NCBI GenBank assembly: GCA_021292165.1
Contig: CM037877.1
Location: 163,304,242 to 163,368,241 of the forward strand
Source: Shinisaurus crocodilurus
Lineage: Eukaryota; Chordata; Lepidosauria; Squamata; Shinisauridae
DNA length: 64,000 nt
Reading direction: 5' to 3'
The position numbers and the translations under genes are program-made. The notes below the pieces were generated by a model that was not told the DNA's origin, ran no database searches, and was given only the letters and a program-made list of their open reading frames with translations. Numbering within the stretch: the stretch's first letter is position 1; each line of letters starts with the position of its first letter. Shown here piece by piece: positions 55,516-64,000 of this stretch.

Positions 55516-55640
55516 CAGCCTCCCCCAACCTAGCGTCTTCTGGATGTGTCGGACTACAACTCACATTGCTAGCAGTGCCACTAGCAATGATGGGACTTGT
55601 AATCCAACACATCTGGAGGTTGGCAAATTGGGGAAGGCTG
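55516..55640. mobile_element. H1 hairpin MITE with 8-bp duplication
   Basis: Ends CAGCCTCCCCCAACC and TTGGGGAAGGCTG. Flanks CATTCTGG (55508-55515) and CATTACGG (55641-55648) agree at 6 of 8. Confidence 0.85.
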
Positions 55641-55796
55641 CATTACGGAGCAGTTCAGCTGCTGCTTTTTCAAAATTGTCCACTCTCCAATCTAGAATTT
55701 GGGGATTGTAATAATGGCCTACCCTGCAATGCTGATTTAAGGGCTGTTGAGTTCATGTGTGTGATCTCACATACACACTTTGATTATTGTTGTTGT

Positions 55797-55798
55797 TA

Positions 55799-55851
<53 letters not shown>
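55797..55851. repeat. (ATT)n microsatellite
   Basis: Trinucleotide run directly before the head of the next SINE. Confidence 0.95.
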
Positions 55852-55852
<1 letters not shown>

Positions 55853-55855
55853 ATA

Positions 55856-56187
55856 GATCCAGTGTGGCGTAGTGGTGAGAGTGTTGGCCTGGGACTCGGG
55901 AGATCCGGGTTCTAGTCCCCGCTCGACCACAAAGCTCACTGGGTGACTTTGGGTGCAGCTGGACAGACATCTGTCAGAGATGCTTTGACCTGGATTCCTG
56001 CATTGAGCAGGGGGTTGGACTCGATGGCCTTGTAGGCCCCTTCCAACTCTACTTTTCCATGATTCTACCTACCTCACAGGGTTCTTGTGAGGGTAAAATG
56101 GAGAGGAGGATTATGTAAGCCGCCTTGGGTTCCTTGCAGGAAAAAAGGTGGGGTATAAATATAATAAATAAATAAAATAAATAAAAT
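55856..56187 (+). mobile_element. MIR-like SINE interrupted by a CR1 3' end
   Basis: The tRNA-like head (GTGTGGCGTAGTGGTGAG, GGTTCTAGTCC) and the tail (GCCGCCTTGGGTTCC, (TAAA)n) match the other MIR-like copies. The centre is different: after GTGACTTTGGG the sequence turns at 55954 into a CR1 3' end and returns at 56067 to ACCTACCTCACAGGG. About 25 bp of the normal SINE are absent at the junction. Confidence 0.85.
55954..56066 (+). mobile_element. CR1 3' end, 113 bp, inside the SINE
   Basis: It runs GCAGCTGGACAGACATC through GAGCAGGGGGTTGGACTCG and GGCCTTGTAGGCCCC to CCATGATTCT, matching the 3' end of the CR1 at 18870. A single ATTCT-type terminal unit is kept. Confidence 0.85.
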
Positions 56188-56189
56188 TT

Positions 56190-56266
56190 CCTCAACCTGG
56201 TGCCCTTCAGATGTGTGGGACTACGACTCCTAGCATCCCCCAGCCAGCCATGCTGACTGGGGGAAT
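56190..56266. mobile_element. H1 hairpin MITE, partial
   Basis: TCCTCAACCTGGTGCCCTTC and GGACTACGACTCCTAGCATC form the left arm, and only a short CATGCTGACTGGGGGAAT remains of the right. Confidence 0.6.
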
Positions 56267-56355
56267 CAGTGGAGGGATGTGCCTCAGTGGAGGGATGTGC
56301 TGCAGTTCTGGAGAGGAGCACAGAGTATTTCAAGAACTATATTTCAAAGAAACAA

Positions 56356-56360
56356 ACAGC

Positions 56361-56403
<43 letters not shown>

Positions 56404-56430
56404 TAATAATAATTATTATTATTATTTTAA
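56356..56430. repeat. (AAT)n/(ATT)n microsatellite
   Basis: AAT run followed by its reverse-oriented ATT run, itself a potential hairpin. Confidence 0.95.
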
Positions 56431-56537
56431 AGCAAAAGGTTAATGAAACAGCAAGATCTGTCCCTTAAAAAAAAAGGGTTTATATGTGTATGCCTGCCCT
56501 TGGACTCTAGAACAGGGGAACATGCAGTTTCTAAGGT

Positions 56538-56628
56538 GCCAATCCTATGTTCGCTTACCTTGCAGTAAGTCCCATTGAACTCAGTGGGTAGAGTGGGTAC
56601 TTATTCTGAGTAGAGATATATAGGGGTG
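56538..56628. mobile_element. P1-type palindromic MITE
   Basis: CCAATCCTATGTTCGCTTAC, GTCCCATTGAACTCAGTG and a worn right end near GATATATAGGGGTGC. Confidence 0.7.
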
Positions 56629-56950
56629 CATAAATCAATGAAATAACATTTAAAAGTTTACAACAGGGCATAGGTATGGGAGAGTGTTCTTCATCACCGG
56701 TTAAGTGGGCACTACACAACCATATTGTAGTTTGAGTGCTGCTCATGTTGAGCATCAGGTTGAGTGCTGCTCAGGCTGAAGATCCCAGCATCCTCTCCTT
56801 TAAAGAAAACAGGCCCTGTAAAAGTCTAACTTGGAGCTTCCTTGTGTTCAGAGAACGGGGGCACATGCAAAACAATACATTTTGCAGCGTAGCGATCTGA
56901 ACCTCATGCTTTGCAGCACACACAGTCTCTCAAAGCAGGGATCCCTCAGT

Positions 56951-57131
56951 CAGGGGAGGCTGGTGACTCCTATATCAGTGGGGCTGCTCATCCATTTCAG
57001 CTTTTATCCTGAGCTTTATAGGAGATATCGACGGAGCTGAACTCCATCCCCCAGATAGGTTCACCACCATGGAGCATCATGGATAAAGCTCAGAATAAAA
57101 GCTGAAATGGATGGGGAGCCAGCCTCCCCTG
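56951..57131. mobile_element. hAT-like hairpin MITE, 181 bp
   Basis: Ends CAGGGGAGGCTGGTGAC and GCCAGCCTCCCCTG. Inner arms CCATTTCAGCTTTTATC and mirrored ATAAAAGCTGAAATGG. Flanks CCCTCAGT (56943-56950) and CCATTAGT (57132-57139) agree at 6 of 8. Confidence 0.85.
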
Positions 57132-57209
57132 CCATTAGTTCCCGTTGACGCAGGTTGCAGCCTGCCTTGATTCATGCTGGGGATACACATGTATGGTGTT
57201 CTTCTAGAG

Positions 57210-57358
57210 CAGCCTTCCCCAAGCTGGTGCCCTCTGGATGTTGTGGACTACAACTCCCATCATCCATGACTGGGTGGGGTGACCACCCCCTCTGGTGACC
57301 AGGGCTGATGGGAGTTGTAGTCCAAAACAGCTGGAAGGCACCATTTCGGGGAGGGCTG
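57210..57358. mobile_element. H1 hairpin MITE with 8-bp duplication
   Basis: Ends CAGCCTTCCCCAAGCTGG and TTCGGGGAGGGCTG. Both inner arms keep GGACTACAACTCCCATCA and its complement. Flanks TTCTAGAG (57202-57209) and TCCTAGAA (57359-57366) agree at 6 of 8. Confidence 0.9.
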
Positions 57359-57366
57359 TCCTAGAA

Positions 57367-57869
57367 GGTGAGGGATTTGTATTGTATGAGCTTTCATAGA
57401 CCTGCCTTGCACCTTGTGTTAGAGTACAACCTCATGTTTCATTAGAACGGGGGGGGGGGGTAACCAGAATGGAGCAGGGGGGGGCAGAGAGTGCTCTACC
57501 CAGCCCTCCGTGGACCAAATGATGTCAGAGGGTATTTCCATGCCCCCTGGTGTCAAAGGATGGGGCCACGCGGCCACGTCCCCTGATATCATTTGGTCCC
57601 TGGTAGATGCATTGGAAGGATGCCCTTCCTGATGTGTCTGCTGGGAAACGGCTATGCTGTGCACAGATCTCCTCTCCATGTGCAGGGAACTAGCTGCTTG
57701 GCCTATCCTGTGCCTTCTCCCATTGGGGAGAGGACTCAGGGCAGGTAAATCTGAGAGGCCCGGTTTTGCTTGTTCTTGTCCTTTTCCTTCCCCACGTGGA
57801 GGAGGCCACGGATGAGCGGAGCCTTGCAATGAATGTGATGTGTGTGCTTCCTGGCTTGGCAGCTTAGAA
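57367..57869. other. gene-free stretch
   Basis: A G12 run lies near 57449. The GC-rich frames show no domain. Confidence 0.4.
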
Positions 57870-57985
57870 CATAGGACAAGTCCAGCATCCTGTTTCCCCA
57901 TAGTGGCCAACCACCTTCTCTGAGGAGGCCCCAAGAAGGATCTGAGGGCAATTGCCCTCTCCTGCCATCAGGGGCAGTGCTAGGT
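57870..57985 (-). mobile_element. CR1-like 3' scrap
   Basis: CATAGTGGCCAACCACCTTC and GGGCAATTGCCCTCTCCTG fit the reverse sense of the CR1 3' UTR. Confidence 0.5.
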
Positions 57986-58617
57986 ACTGAAAAGATCTGG
58001 GGCTAAGGCCCATGGGACAAAAAATAAAAATAAATAAAAATGCACAAACTTGCATATGTTAATTTACATATGCTCTAAAGTCTCTGTGTGTGTGTGCGTG
58101 CGCGCATGCACACATTTAAAGGACCCCATCTCCTAAGGACACCCCTATTTGTAAAAAGGGATGTATGGACAGGGGAGAGGAGGGCATTTGATTTCAGGAG
58201 GAAAAAAAAGGAAAGGAAATAAAAAAAACCTCAGGCAGAAAGATTCAAGGGTGAGGGCAGCAGGAGGTGAAGCACATGTCAGCAAAAAGCCAGCTAATCC
58301 AGGGGGATCAGATGCAACAGGGCCTCTGTAACTTTATTTCAGCAAGTGCACATGGAGAGGTGGTGGTGGATGGCCTCCGAGTCCCAGAGATTCAGGGCTC
58401 CAAATGAAAGATTTGGGGCTCCAGCCCAGTGGGCCGCCCCCTAACACTACCTCTGCCTGCCACTGTGCCTTCAGCTGTGCTGACTTGGCCCACCAGGTTA
58501 GCTGCTGGAGCACATGAACTGCTCACAGGGTAAGTGCCCCACTTACCTCTTTGCTCTCCAGAAGGGCTTGATTGTGACGTGTATCAGGTTGCTACAATGC
58601 AGTGTGTGTGCGCATGA
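57986..58617. other. gene-free stretch
   Basis: Contains a TG/CG alternating tract near 58087-58112. No gene is seen. Confidence 0.4.
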
Positions 58618-58625
58618 GATTATCC

Positions 58626-59398
58626 CAGGGATGGGGACTCGGACTCGAGGACTCGACTCGTGAGTCGGACTGAGTCCCCCCTCTGACTCGAGTCTGACTC
58701 GAGTCCCAATATTTTTAATGGGACTCGAGACTCGACTCGGGACTCGAGACCAAGGACTCGTCAACATCCCTGGGCTGTTGACGAGTCTTCTGGCTGTGCC
58801 AGAAGGAACGCGATCACCAGTGCAGAGCGCATGGAAGCAGCACTGCTGCTCGGCCACTATGGACAGCTACCAGGAGCGCAGCCCCAACAATGTGTTGAGT
58901 TTATTTTGATTGATGTGTTGTTGTGGAGGGTTCGGGTCAGACATTTTGGGTTTGGCTGCCTCTGCCTGCCTGTTTGGGGTTCCCAGCCTCCTCTGCCTAC
59001 CTGGTCTCTTCTTGACCAGTTCCACAGTTTGAATTGTCCAAGACAAACGCCTCTGCCTGCCTGCTTTGGGGTTCCCTGCCTCTCTGCCTGCCTGCTTATT
59101 TTGGGTTTGTCTGCCTGGTCTGTTCTTGCCAAAAATCAGTTGCAGAGTTTTGAAATAAAAAGGCGCACTTGTGCCTAGAATTTATTTAAGCCACACATCT
59201 GAGGTAGCCTTATTTTGTTGGGGGGAAACCCCATTGATTTTAATAGGGACTCGTGGAGTCAGTTTTGGGAGTGACTCAGGACTCGTGACTCGTGAGTCAC
59301 CATTTTGGACCAAGGACTCGGACGCGGACTCGAGACTCGGGTTCAAAGACTCGTGACTCGACTCGTGACTTGAGACCAAGGACTCTTCAACATCCCTG
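58626..59398. mobile_element. hAT-like element packed with GACTCG motifs, exact 8-bp duplication
   Basis: GATTATCC is present exactly at 58618-58625 and 59399-59406. Termini are CAGGGATG and CATCCCTG. Two blocks dense in GACTCG/CGAGTC (58634-58765 and 59248-59390) flank a GC/CT-rich centre with CTGCCTGCCTG repeats. The left block ends with a full second copy of the right terminus (58738-58772), beside a 12-bp-arm hairpin (58755-58787). No transposase domain is recognised. It is probably a non-autonomous element whose motif arrays are transposase binding sites (inference). Confidence 0.9.
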
Positions 59399-59399
59399 G

Positions 59400-59800
59400 A
59401 TTATCCTACCTGAAACTGGAGGTGTTAAAACCCAAACAATTTCTTCAGGAGACTACCTTTTCTTCCAGTAAATACTGGTTTTTTTTGTTTGTTTTTGTTT
59501 CTTCCCCACCCTCAATTATGTCATTTATTTCATTTATTTATGTAAAATATTTCTATAGGCTGCTTTTCAGGGGAGGACAGAGGAGCCTTCCCAAGGAGGC
59601 ATTAATTTTTACCCTGCTTTTTAAAGTAAAATATTCAAGCCACCAGAGTACCAGCAGAAAACAGTTATATCAAAATTAGCCAAGAAAGTAATCTTCAGAT
59701 ATTTATTTATTTATTTATTTATTTATTTATGCATGCGTGCGTGCATATATAAAATGGCAACGACGTAAGAGTTGCAGGAGCAGACAAAAAGCTTCATACC
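59400..59800. other. gene-free stretch with (TTTA)n
   Basis: A (TTTA)n run lies at 59701-59730. Otherwise unique-looking. Confidence 0.45.
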
Positions 59801-59825
59801 CGCAGGGTATGGCCTGAAGGCACAC

Positions 59826-59965
59826 GAGGCAGCCACCATGCTACAGCTAAGCAGGTCTGGGTCTGGTCAGTGCTTGGAGGGGAGACCGCCTGGGAACCGC
59901 ATGTAGCCACCTTGAGTTCCACAGTAGAAGGAAGGTGGGATACAAATGTAATAAATAAAAATAAA
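59826..59965 (+). mobile_element. SINE with 5S rRNA-derived head and L2-like tail
   Basis: The head contains CAGCTAAGCAGGTCTGGG, CAGTGCTTGGAGGGGAGACC and GCCTGGGAACCGCATGTA, tracking the 3' two thirds of 5S rRNA including its end. The tail GCCACCTTGAGTTCCACAG, GAAGGTGGGATACAAATG and (TAAA)n is of the L2 kind and not the CR1 kind seen at 46126 and 54478. Confidence 0.75.
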
Positions 59966-59984
59966 GAAAGAATCGATAGAAATC

Positions 59985-60300
59985 AGTCACTCCAAAGCCA
60001 AATGTCCATTGAAACACCACTTAGGTTTGATTGCCCTGCAAGAGGCAGGAGGCTCTCCTCTGGGAGGGCACCCCGAAGTTTAGGCACCACTCCAGAAAAG
60101 GTCCTGTCTCTTGGTTCCACCTGCTGAACGTCCAATGGTGATGCGCCACAGAGCAAGGCTTCTGAATCGATCTTAGTATTTGGGCCAGTTCATATGGGAG
60201 TAGGAGATTTTCTGCGAACATCTGCAACTTTTTTGTGTGCTGTAACAGGATTGCAGAACTTGGACTGCTGCACAAAAGACAAAGAGATTAATGAAACCGA
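59985..60300 (-). mobile_element. L2-like LINE relic
   Basis: In reverse sense it shows GGCACCACTCCAGAAAAGGTC, TGATGCGCCACAGAGC and TGGGCCAGTTCATATGGGAG, in the order of L2 3' sequence. Decayed. Confidence 0.5.
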
Positions 60301-60349
60301 TTCAGTCAGATCAATGCTACAGCCCTTCAGCCTCTGGGCAGAGGGTACC

Positions 60350-60625
60350 TAAGAACAAAAGAAGAGCCATCTGGATCAGACCGAGGGTCCATCTAGTCCA
60401 GCATTCTGTACACACAATGGTCAACCAGCTGCCTGTGGGTAACCCCCAAGTGGGACACGAGGGCAATAGCACCCTCCCTGTCATGTCCCCCAGCGACTGG
60501 TGTACAGAGGCATACTGCCTCTGATACTGGAGGTATCATGACTAGCAGCCCTTGATGGCCTTTTCCTCCATTCATTTGTCTAATCCCCTTTTAAAGCCAT
60601 TAAAATGAGTGGCTATTGGGTAACC
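60350..60625 (-). mobile_element. CR1 3'-UTR fragment
   Basis: The + strand has AAGAGCCATCTGGATCAGAC, GGTCCATCTAGTCCAGCATTC, CTGGTGTACAGAGGCATACTG and CTTTTCCTCCATTCATTTG, the mirror of 42903-43232. Confidence 0.8.
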
Positions 60626-60842
60626 ATTCACTCGTCGGTGGTTCTTTTTACAGCAGTTCTCTCATCACTGAAAAGCTGCTTGTTTGAAATGTTTAGTAAC
60701 AGGTTAAAGATGCAGAAGCAGAAGAGGTGGCAAAGTTTTCCTCGCTAGTTTAACTATATGCCACTGTCATCTGGCGCCTCACGTGGTTGGTGATGTACCG
60801 GACACCACTGTATATAATCAGAGTGTAGTGTAGTGGTTACAG

Positions 60843-60981
60843 CAGCCTTTCCCAACCGGGTGCCTTTCAGATGTGGTGGACTACAACTCCCATGGTCCCT
60901 GGCCAGCATGGCCAATGGTCCATGCTGGTTGGGGATAATGGAACTTGAAATCCAATACATTAGGAAGGTTGGGTAAGGCTG
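60843..60981. mobile_element. H1 hairpin MITE with exact 8-bp duplication
   Basis: GGTTACAG is exact at 60835-60842 and 60982-60989. Ends CAGCCTTTCCCAACCGGG and GTTGGGTAAGGCTG. The left arm holds ACTACAACTCCCATGG. Confidence 0.93.
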
Positions 60982-61145
60982 GGTTACAGTGAAGGATTGC
61001 AGGTGGGGGAAGTCCCAGATTTAAATCCCCACTCACCCATGGAGGTCACTGGGTAACCTTGGGACAGTCACTGCCTCTCAAAGTAACCTACCTCACAGGG
61101 TTGTTGTATGGATAAAATGGGGGGGGAGGGAAGGTAGAGAACTAT

Positions 61146-61508
61146 GGCCAATATCCAATGGTGACTGCCCACGAGCAGCCAGACCCGCTGATCCCGTTGC
61201 ACAAGTGGTGCCCCACCTCTTCTTGCACAAGGGAGATTTAGTGCTTCAGGGGGCAAGTCAAAATGAACGGAAATGCTCTTTTCTGGAATGGGGCAGGTCA
61301 GCAGAGCTCGCATAAGGGAGCTCTGCTGACCTGCCCCGTTCCAGAAGTGAATGTTTCCACTCAGTTTGGGACTTGCTGCCCCTGGAAGCATTAAATTTCT
61401 GTTGCATGTGTGGTGGATGCTGCTTGCTCAATGGAATCGGCGGGGCCACTCGTGAAATGGAAGCGGTGGTGGGCCCCGCTCGTGGACAGGCAATGTTGGA
61501 TACTGCCC
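61146..61508. mobile_element. foldback element with TAT duplication
   Basis: Inverted ends GGCCAATATCCAATGG and CATTGGATACTGCCC-like (CAATGTTGGATACTGCCC as written), flanked by TAT on both sides (61143-61145 and 61509-61511). The centre is a strong hairpin (GGGGCAGGTCAGCAGAGCTC and its mirror). The ends resemble those of P2. Confidence 0.7.
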
Positions 61509-61514
61509 TATGTA

Positions 61515-61590
61515 TGTCACCCTGAGCTCCTTGGAGAAAAGGTGGGATCTAAATGTAATTAATTCATAAATCAATAAATAAATTAAATAA
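61515..61590 (+). mobile_element. LINE 3' tail
   Basis: CACCCTGAGCTCCTTGGAG, AAAGGTGGGATCTAAATG and (AATAAAT)n. It lies immediately after the foldback element. Confidence 0.55.
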
Positions 61591-61859
61591 AGAGATAAGT
61601 TATAGTTGTCTGTAGTGACCCCCCAAATGGCTAAAGACTGCTGTTTAGAACAGTTTCCAGGGCAACATCCCTCAAAAAACAAATGATATGACAACTTGGC
61701 TGGCATGTAGACCTCATGTTTTGTAAATTAAGCAGTGTATCTTCTGCAGTTATTCTAAGATCTAAATGAGGCCTCTGAAGTGATCCTATTTGTTGGATAG
61801 AAACACCCAATGTCACGCATGCTAGCTACCCCACCCCACCCCACACGAACCTTTTCTTT

Positions 61860-62820
61860 CTAACCACCCAGTGTATACAAAAATGAAAATAATTTCCACC
61901 TGGCCTCTCTATTAGGTTGACGTTTTATCTACATAGCTAGAATTATGCTTCTTTCTTTTTATTTTTATTTTCAGATTTAAGGCTGGCGGAGTAAGCATTT
62001 TTCTTTGGAGAAGTAATTTTATTTTTTTTTTAAGGGAAAATGATTGGTGCTTGTCGGGAACTCTTTTCCCGGAGCCTTCGGTAGAAGCTTTCCATCAAGG
62101 TCTACTGATGGCTTGTTATGTTTCTGGCAGCATAACTGCTGCCTTTTTGGAACAAAGGGGAAATTAGAAATCATTTGTCATAAAAGCCTTTTTTCCCTTC
62201 TTCGGTTCATAAGAGCCTTTGTCTTTTACTGACCCCTTTTGAAAGTTGCAGTTTTGCAAGAGGGAGGGGAGGGGGGGGGAAACCCTCTTGAAAAGGGGAT
62301 GCTGCCTTGTCTTTAATCTAAGGGCAAAGTAAGAGCCTAAGTAACTGTCTATAGTACCACTTTAATCAACTTAATGCAGCTCGCTAGGCTACAGGCTTTG
62401 GGGGAGTACAAAGAGACACTCAGAGGCGAGGCCCAAAATGGATACTTTCACAGGACATTTGACTAGAAAAGAAATCTCTATGAGATCAGAGATCAGGACC
62501 AAGAGGAGTCAATGACATGGCATACAGTGGATTGATAGTGGCTGGAAATGATGCGGCCGTGTTGTGTCAGGAGAGGTGCAGCGGGCAGGAGCCAGCTGGT
62601 CCCTCCATCCCGCACAATTTCCTTTATAAGGTGGTTGTGCAAAAGGAGTGCGCCATGATGGACCTTTGTTCAGTTCAAAGGTTTTTGGTGTGTAGTGCTT
62701 TTTTTTTTTTATTAACCTCTTTTATTCTAAAGCCCCATTGTGAATTCACAGGGTTTAAAATATGTATCACTGTCCCTTTCATTTCATCCTTCTGAAAAAT
62801 CAAAGGCAGGGAGGAGGAAA
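61860..62820. other. candidate conserved noncoding element cluster
   Basis: About 950 bp without transposon marks, apart from a G-run near 62268 and a T-run near 62031. The 62400-62650 part is complex and CpG-bearing (GATGCGGCCGTGTTG). Regulatory role is a guess from composition. Confidence 0.3.
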
Positions 62821-62822
62821 AA

Positions 62823-62825
<3 letters not shown>

Positions 62826-62855
<30 letters not shown>
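62826..62855. repeat. (TA)n microsatellite
   Basis: Alternating TA run. Confidence 0.95.
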
Positions 62856-62857
<2 letters not shown>

Positions 62858-63147
62858 CCAATGAGCCTTGTCTGTTTGAAATGATATGATGTTTGTACGT
62901 ATGGTCTCCCGGTATTGCTCTCTCAGTAGAATCTTTTTGATATTTGTGTGTGTGTATATATAGGAGTTAGAAAAGCTAAAGTAACTTGCACGTGAGTAAA
63001 GTGTACCTTTTCCATTTTCTTCTACCTGCATTATGTTCACGTATTTTCAAGGCATAAGAAATAATTTTAAAAGGGCGGGGGGACTCTGTAAATGAAAGAA
63101 CGTCCAGGTGTCTAAAATAATACTTTGCTAAAGCATTGATCTTGAAT
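62856..63147. other. gene-free stretch
   Basis: Nothing recognised. Confidence 0.4.
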
Positions 63148-63155
63148 GTAGATAG

Positions 63156-63504
63156 CAGGGATGCAGAACCTCAGGTACACTGATCAAACTGGCCCTCCTG
63201 GGGTCCCAATCCTGCCCTTTGGGGTTCCCCGGAAGGCCACCCCCCTTTCCCCTGATCGTGGATTGTTTGGTGGTTTCCCAGCGTGTGTGTGTATGTTTTA
63301 CCCCATTCTGAAAGGTTGAAATACCTCTCCTAAGGCTCCATTTACTGACAGTAAAAGCTTTAAGCTAAAATATGCTGGTATCTTGGCCTGCCCCCTCCGC
63401 TCCCCGCATTTTGCTTCCAGCCCTGCCCACCACCAGAATGTGGTCCCCAAGAGCTTCTCCAGAACTGAATTGGACCTCAGGCTGAAAGAGGTTCAACACC
63501 CCTG
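63156..63504. mobile_element. hAT-like MITE, 349 bp (copy 2)
   Basis: Ends CAGGGATGCAGAACCTCAGG and GAGGTTCAACACCCCTG. Flanks GTAGATAG (63148-63155) and GTCTATAG (63505-63512) agree at 6 of 8. Full-length relative of 39916-40259. Confidence 0.85.
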
Positions 63505-63512
63505 GTCTATAG

Positions 63513-63944
63513 GAAACTACTGTCTTGAAGGTGGCTACAATGCAATACACAGTCAAGTGCACTTAATCCACTTATTTCAATGGACTTAGTATGCATAACT
63601 CTGGGTTAGATCATGACCATCAGCGGCAAGCTTGCAGTTGCAAACTGCTAGGCTGCTTACATCCCATGGAGGTTGACTCAGTTTAAGTAGCCTCGCAGGA
63701 GGCAGGATGGCAGCCTGTGCTTTCGGCAAAACATGTGTTCCACCCCGCTATCCCCTTTCCTAAATTTTGTCAGGTGGCAGAGCCTGCGGGACAAGCAAAT
63801 GTGTGGGCGGGACCAGCAGGCATGGTCCTGTTTCTCTTCTGTGCATTTAGTGTACAAATGGAGAGTGCCTTCTGAAACGGGCTATATTGTATGGAACTTA
63901 TGAGGTGACCAGAGTTACAAGTGCTCCTGAGGAATTTATGACAT
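63513..63944. other. gene-free stretch
   Basis: TTAATCCACTTATTTCAATG near 63563 may be half of a P1 repeat. Nothing else is recognised. Confidence 0.4.
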
Positions 63945-64000
63945 ATAGGATGGGTTCAGACAACGTGATAACCCACACCCAAGGGTTGAGTATGGGTTGA
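63945..64000. mobile_element. start of a GTTCACA-family repeat cut by the window edge
   Basis: GGGTTCAGACAACGTGATAAC and ACCCACACCCAAGGG resemble the ends at 43961 and 33850. The rest lies outside the window. Confidence 0.4.

Noticed and set aside
58626..58772. Left block of the GACTCG element as a separate insertion
   Set aside because: Its right flank (GGCTGTTG) does not match GATTATCC, whereas the outer right border does, so the whole 773 bp is the unit that inserted.
58831..59178. 115-residue frame inside the GACTCG element as a transposase
   Set aside because: It is low in charged residues, rich in repeats of CLPACF/CLPVWG type, and has no hAT dimerisation or catalytic motif.
6000..64000. 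Prokaryotic-style features such as CRISPR arrays, operons or phage islands
   Set aside because: Spliced homeobox exons, LINEs and SINEs show vertebrate nuclear DNA, and no regularly spaced repeat/spacer array exists.

Overview
The window is vertebrate nuclear DNA, most likely from a squamate reptile (lizard or snake). It has one recognisable host gene, at the left edge, followed by about 58 kb of gene-free, repeat-dense flank. The reptile call is inference from repeat content: a nearly full-length CR1 LINE with an esterase-type ORF1, very similar MIR-like SINE copies, many CR1 and L2 3' ends, 5S rRNA-derived SINEs, abundant hAT-type MITEs and many long microsatellites.

Left edge (1 to about 6000, + strand): the 3' two thirds of BARHL2, a Bar-class homeobox transcription factor gene. 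Exon 2 (1672-1897) carries most of the homeodomain. Intron 2 (1898-4778) splits an arginine codon inside homeodomain helix 3. Exon 3 (4779-5091) carries the end of the homeodomain and the C-terminus, with an alanine run. Exon 1 and the promoter lie outside the window. The 3' UTR probably ends near one of the AATAAA signals at 5872 or 5958.

From about 6 kb to the end I find no convincing host coding exon. The main landmark is a CR1 retrotransposon on the minus strand (18870-23468). It has an intact GDSL-esterase ORF1 and an endonuclease/reverse-transcriptase ORF2 broken by two single-base frameshifts. Its 5' leader contains a duplicated 146-bp unit and five 27-bp tandem repeats. Around it lie nested and short mobile elements whose ends I could often fix from target-site duplications (TSDs). 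They include at least ten hAT-like elements with 8-bp TSDs (some degenerate), several palindromic MITE families with apparent 3-bp A/T-rich TSDs, SINEs with 5S rRNA heads and either a CR1-like or an L2-like tail, and a MIR-like SINE carrying a CR1 3' end inside it.

Several stretches lack repeat signatures and are rich in TAAT-type homeodomain cores (about 16.6-17.1, 25.6-26.4, 40.8-41.4, 46.9-47.3, 53.4-54.5 and 61.9-62.8 kb). They are candidate conserved noncoding elements of the kind expected around a developmental transcription factor, but this cannot be tested from one sequence. The strongest oddities are a 773-bp hAT-like element packed with GACTCG motifs (58626-59398), a perfect 65-bp-arm palindrome around an AT core (37776-37951), a three-layer nested insertion (34593-35778), and the 5S rRNA SINEs.
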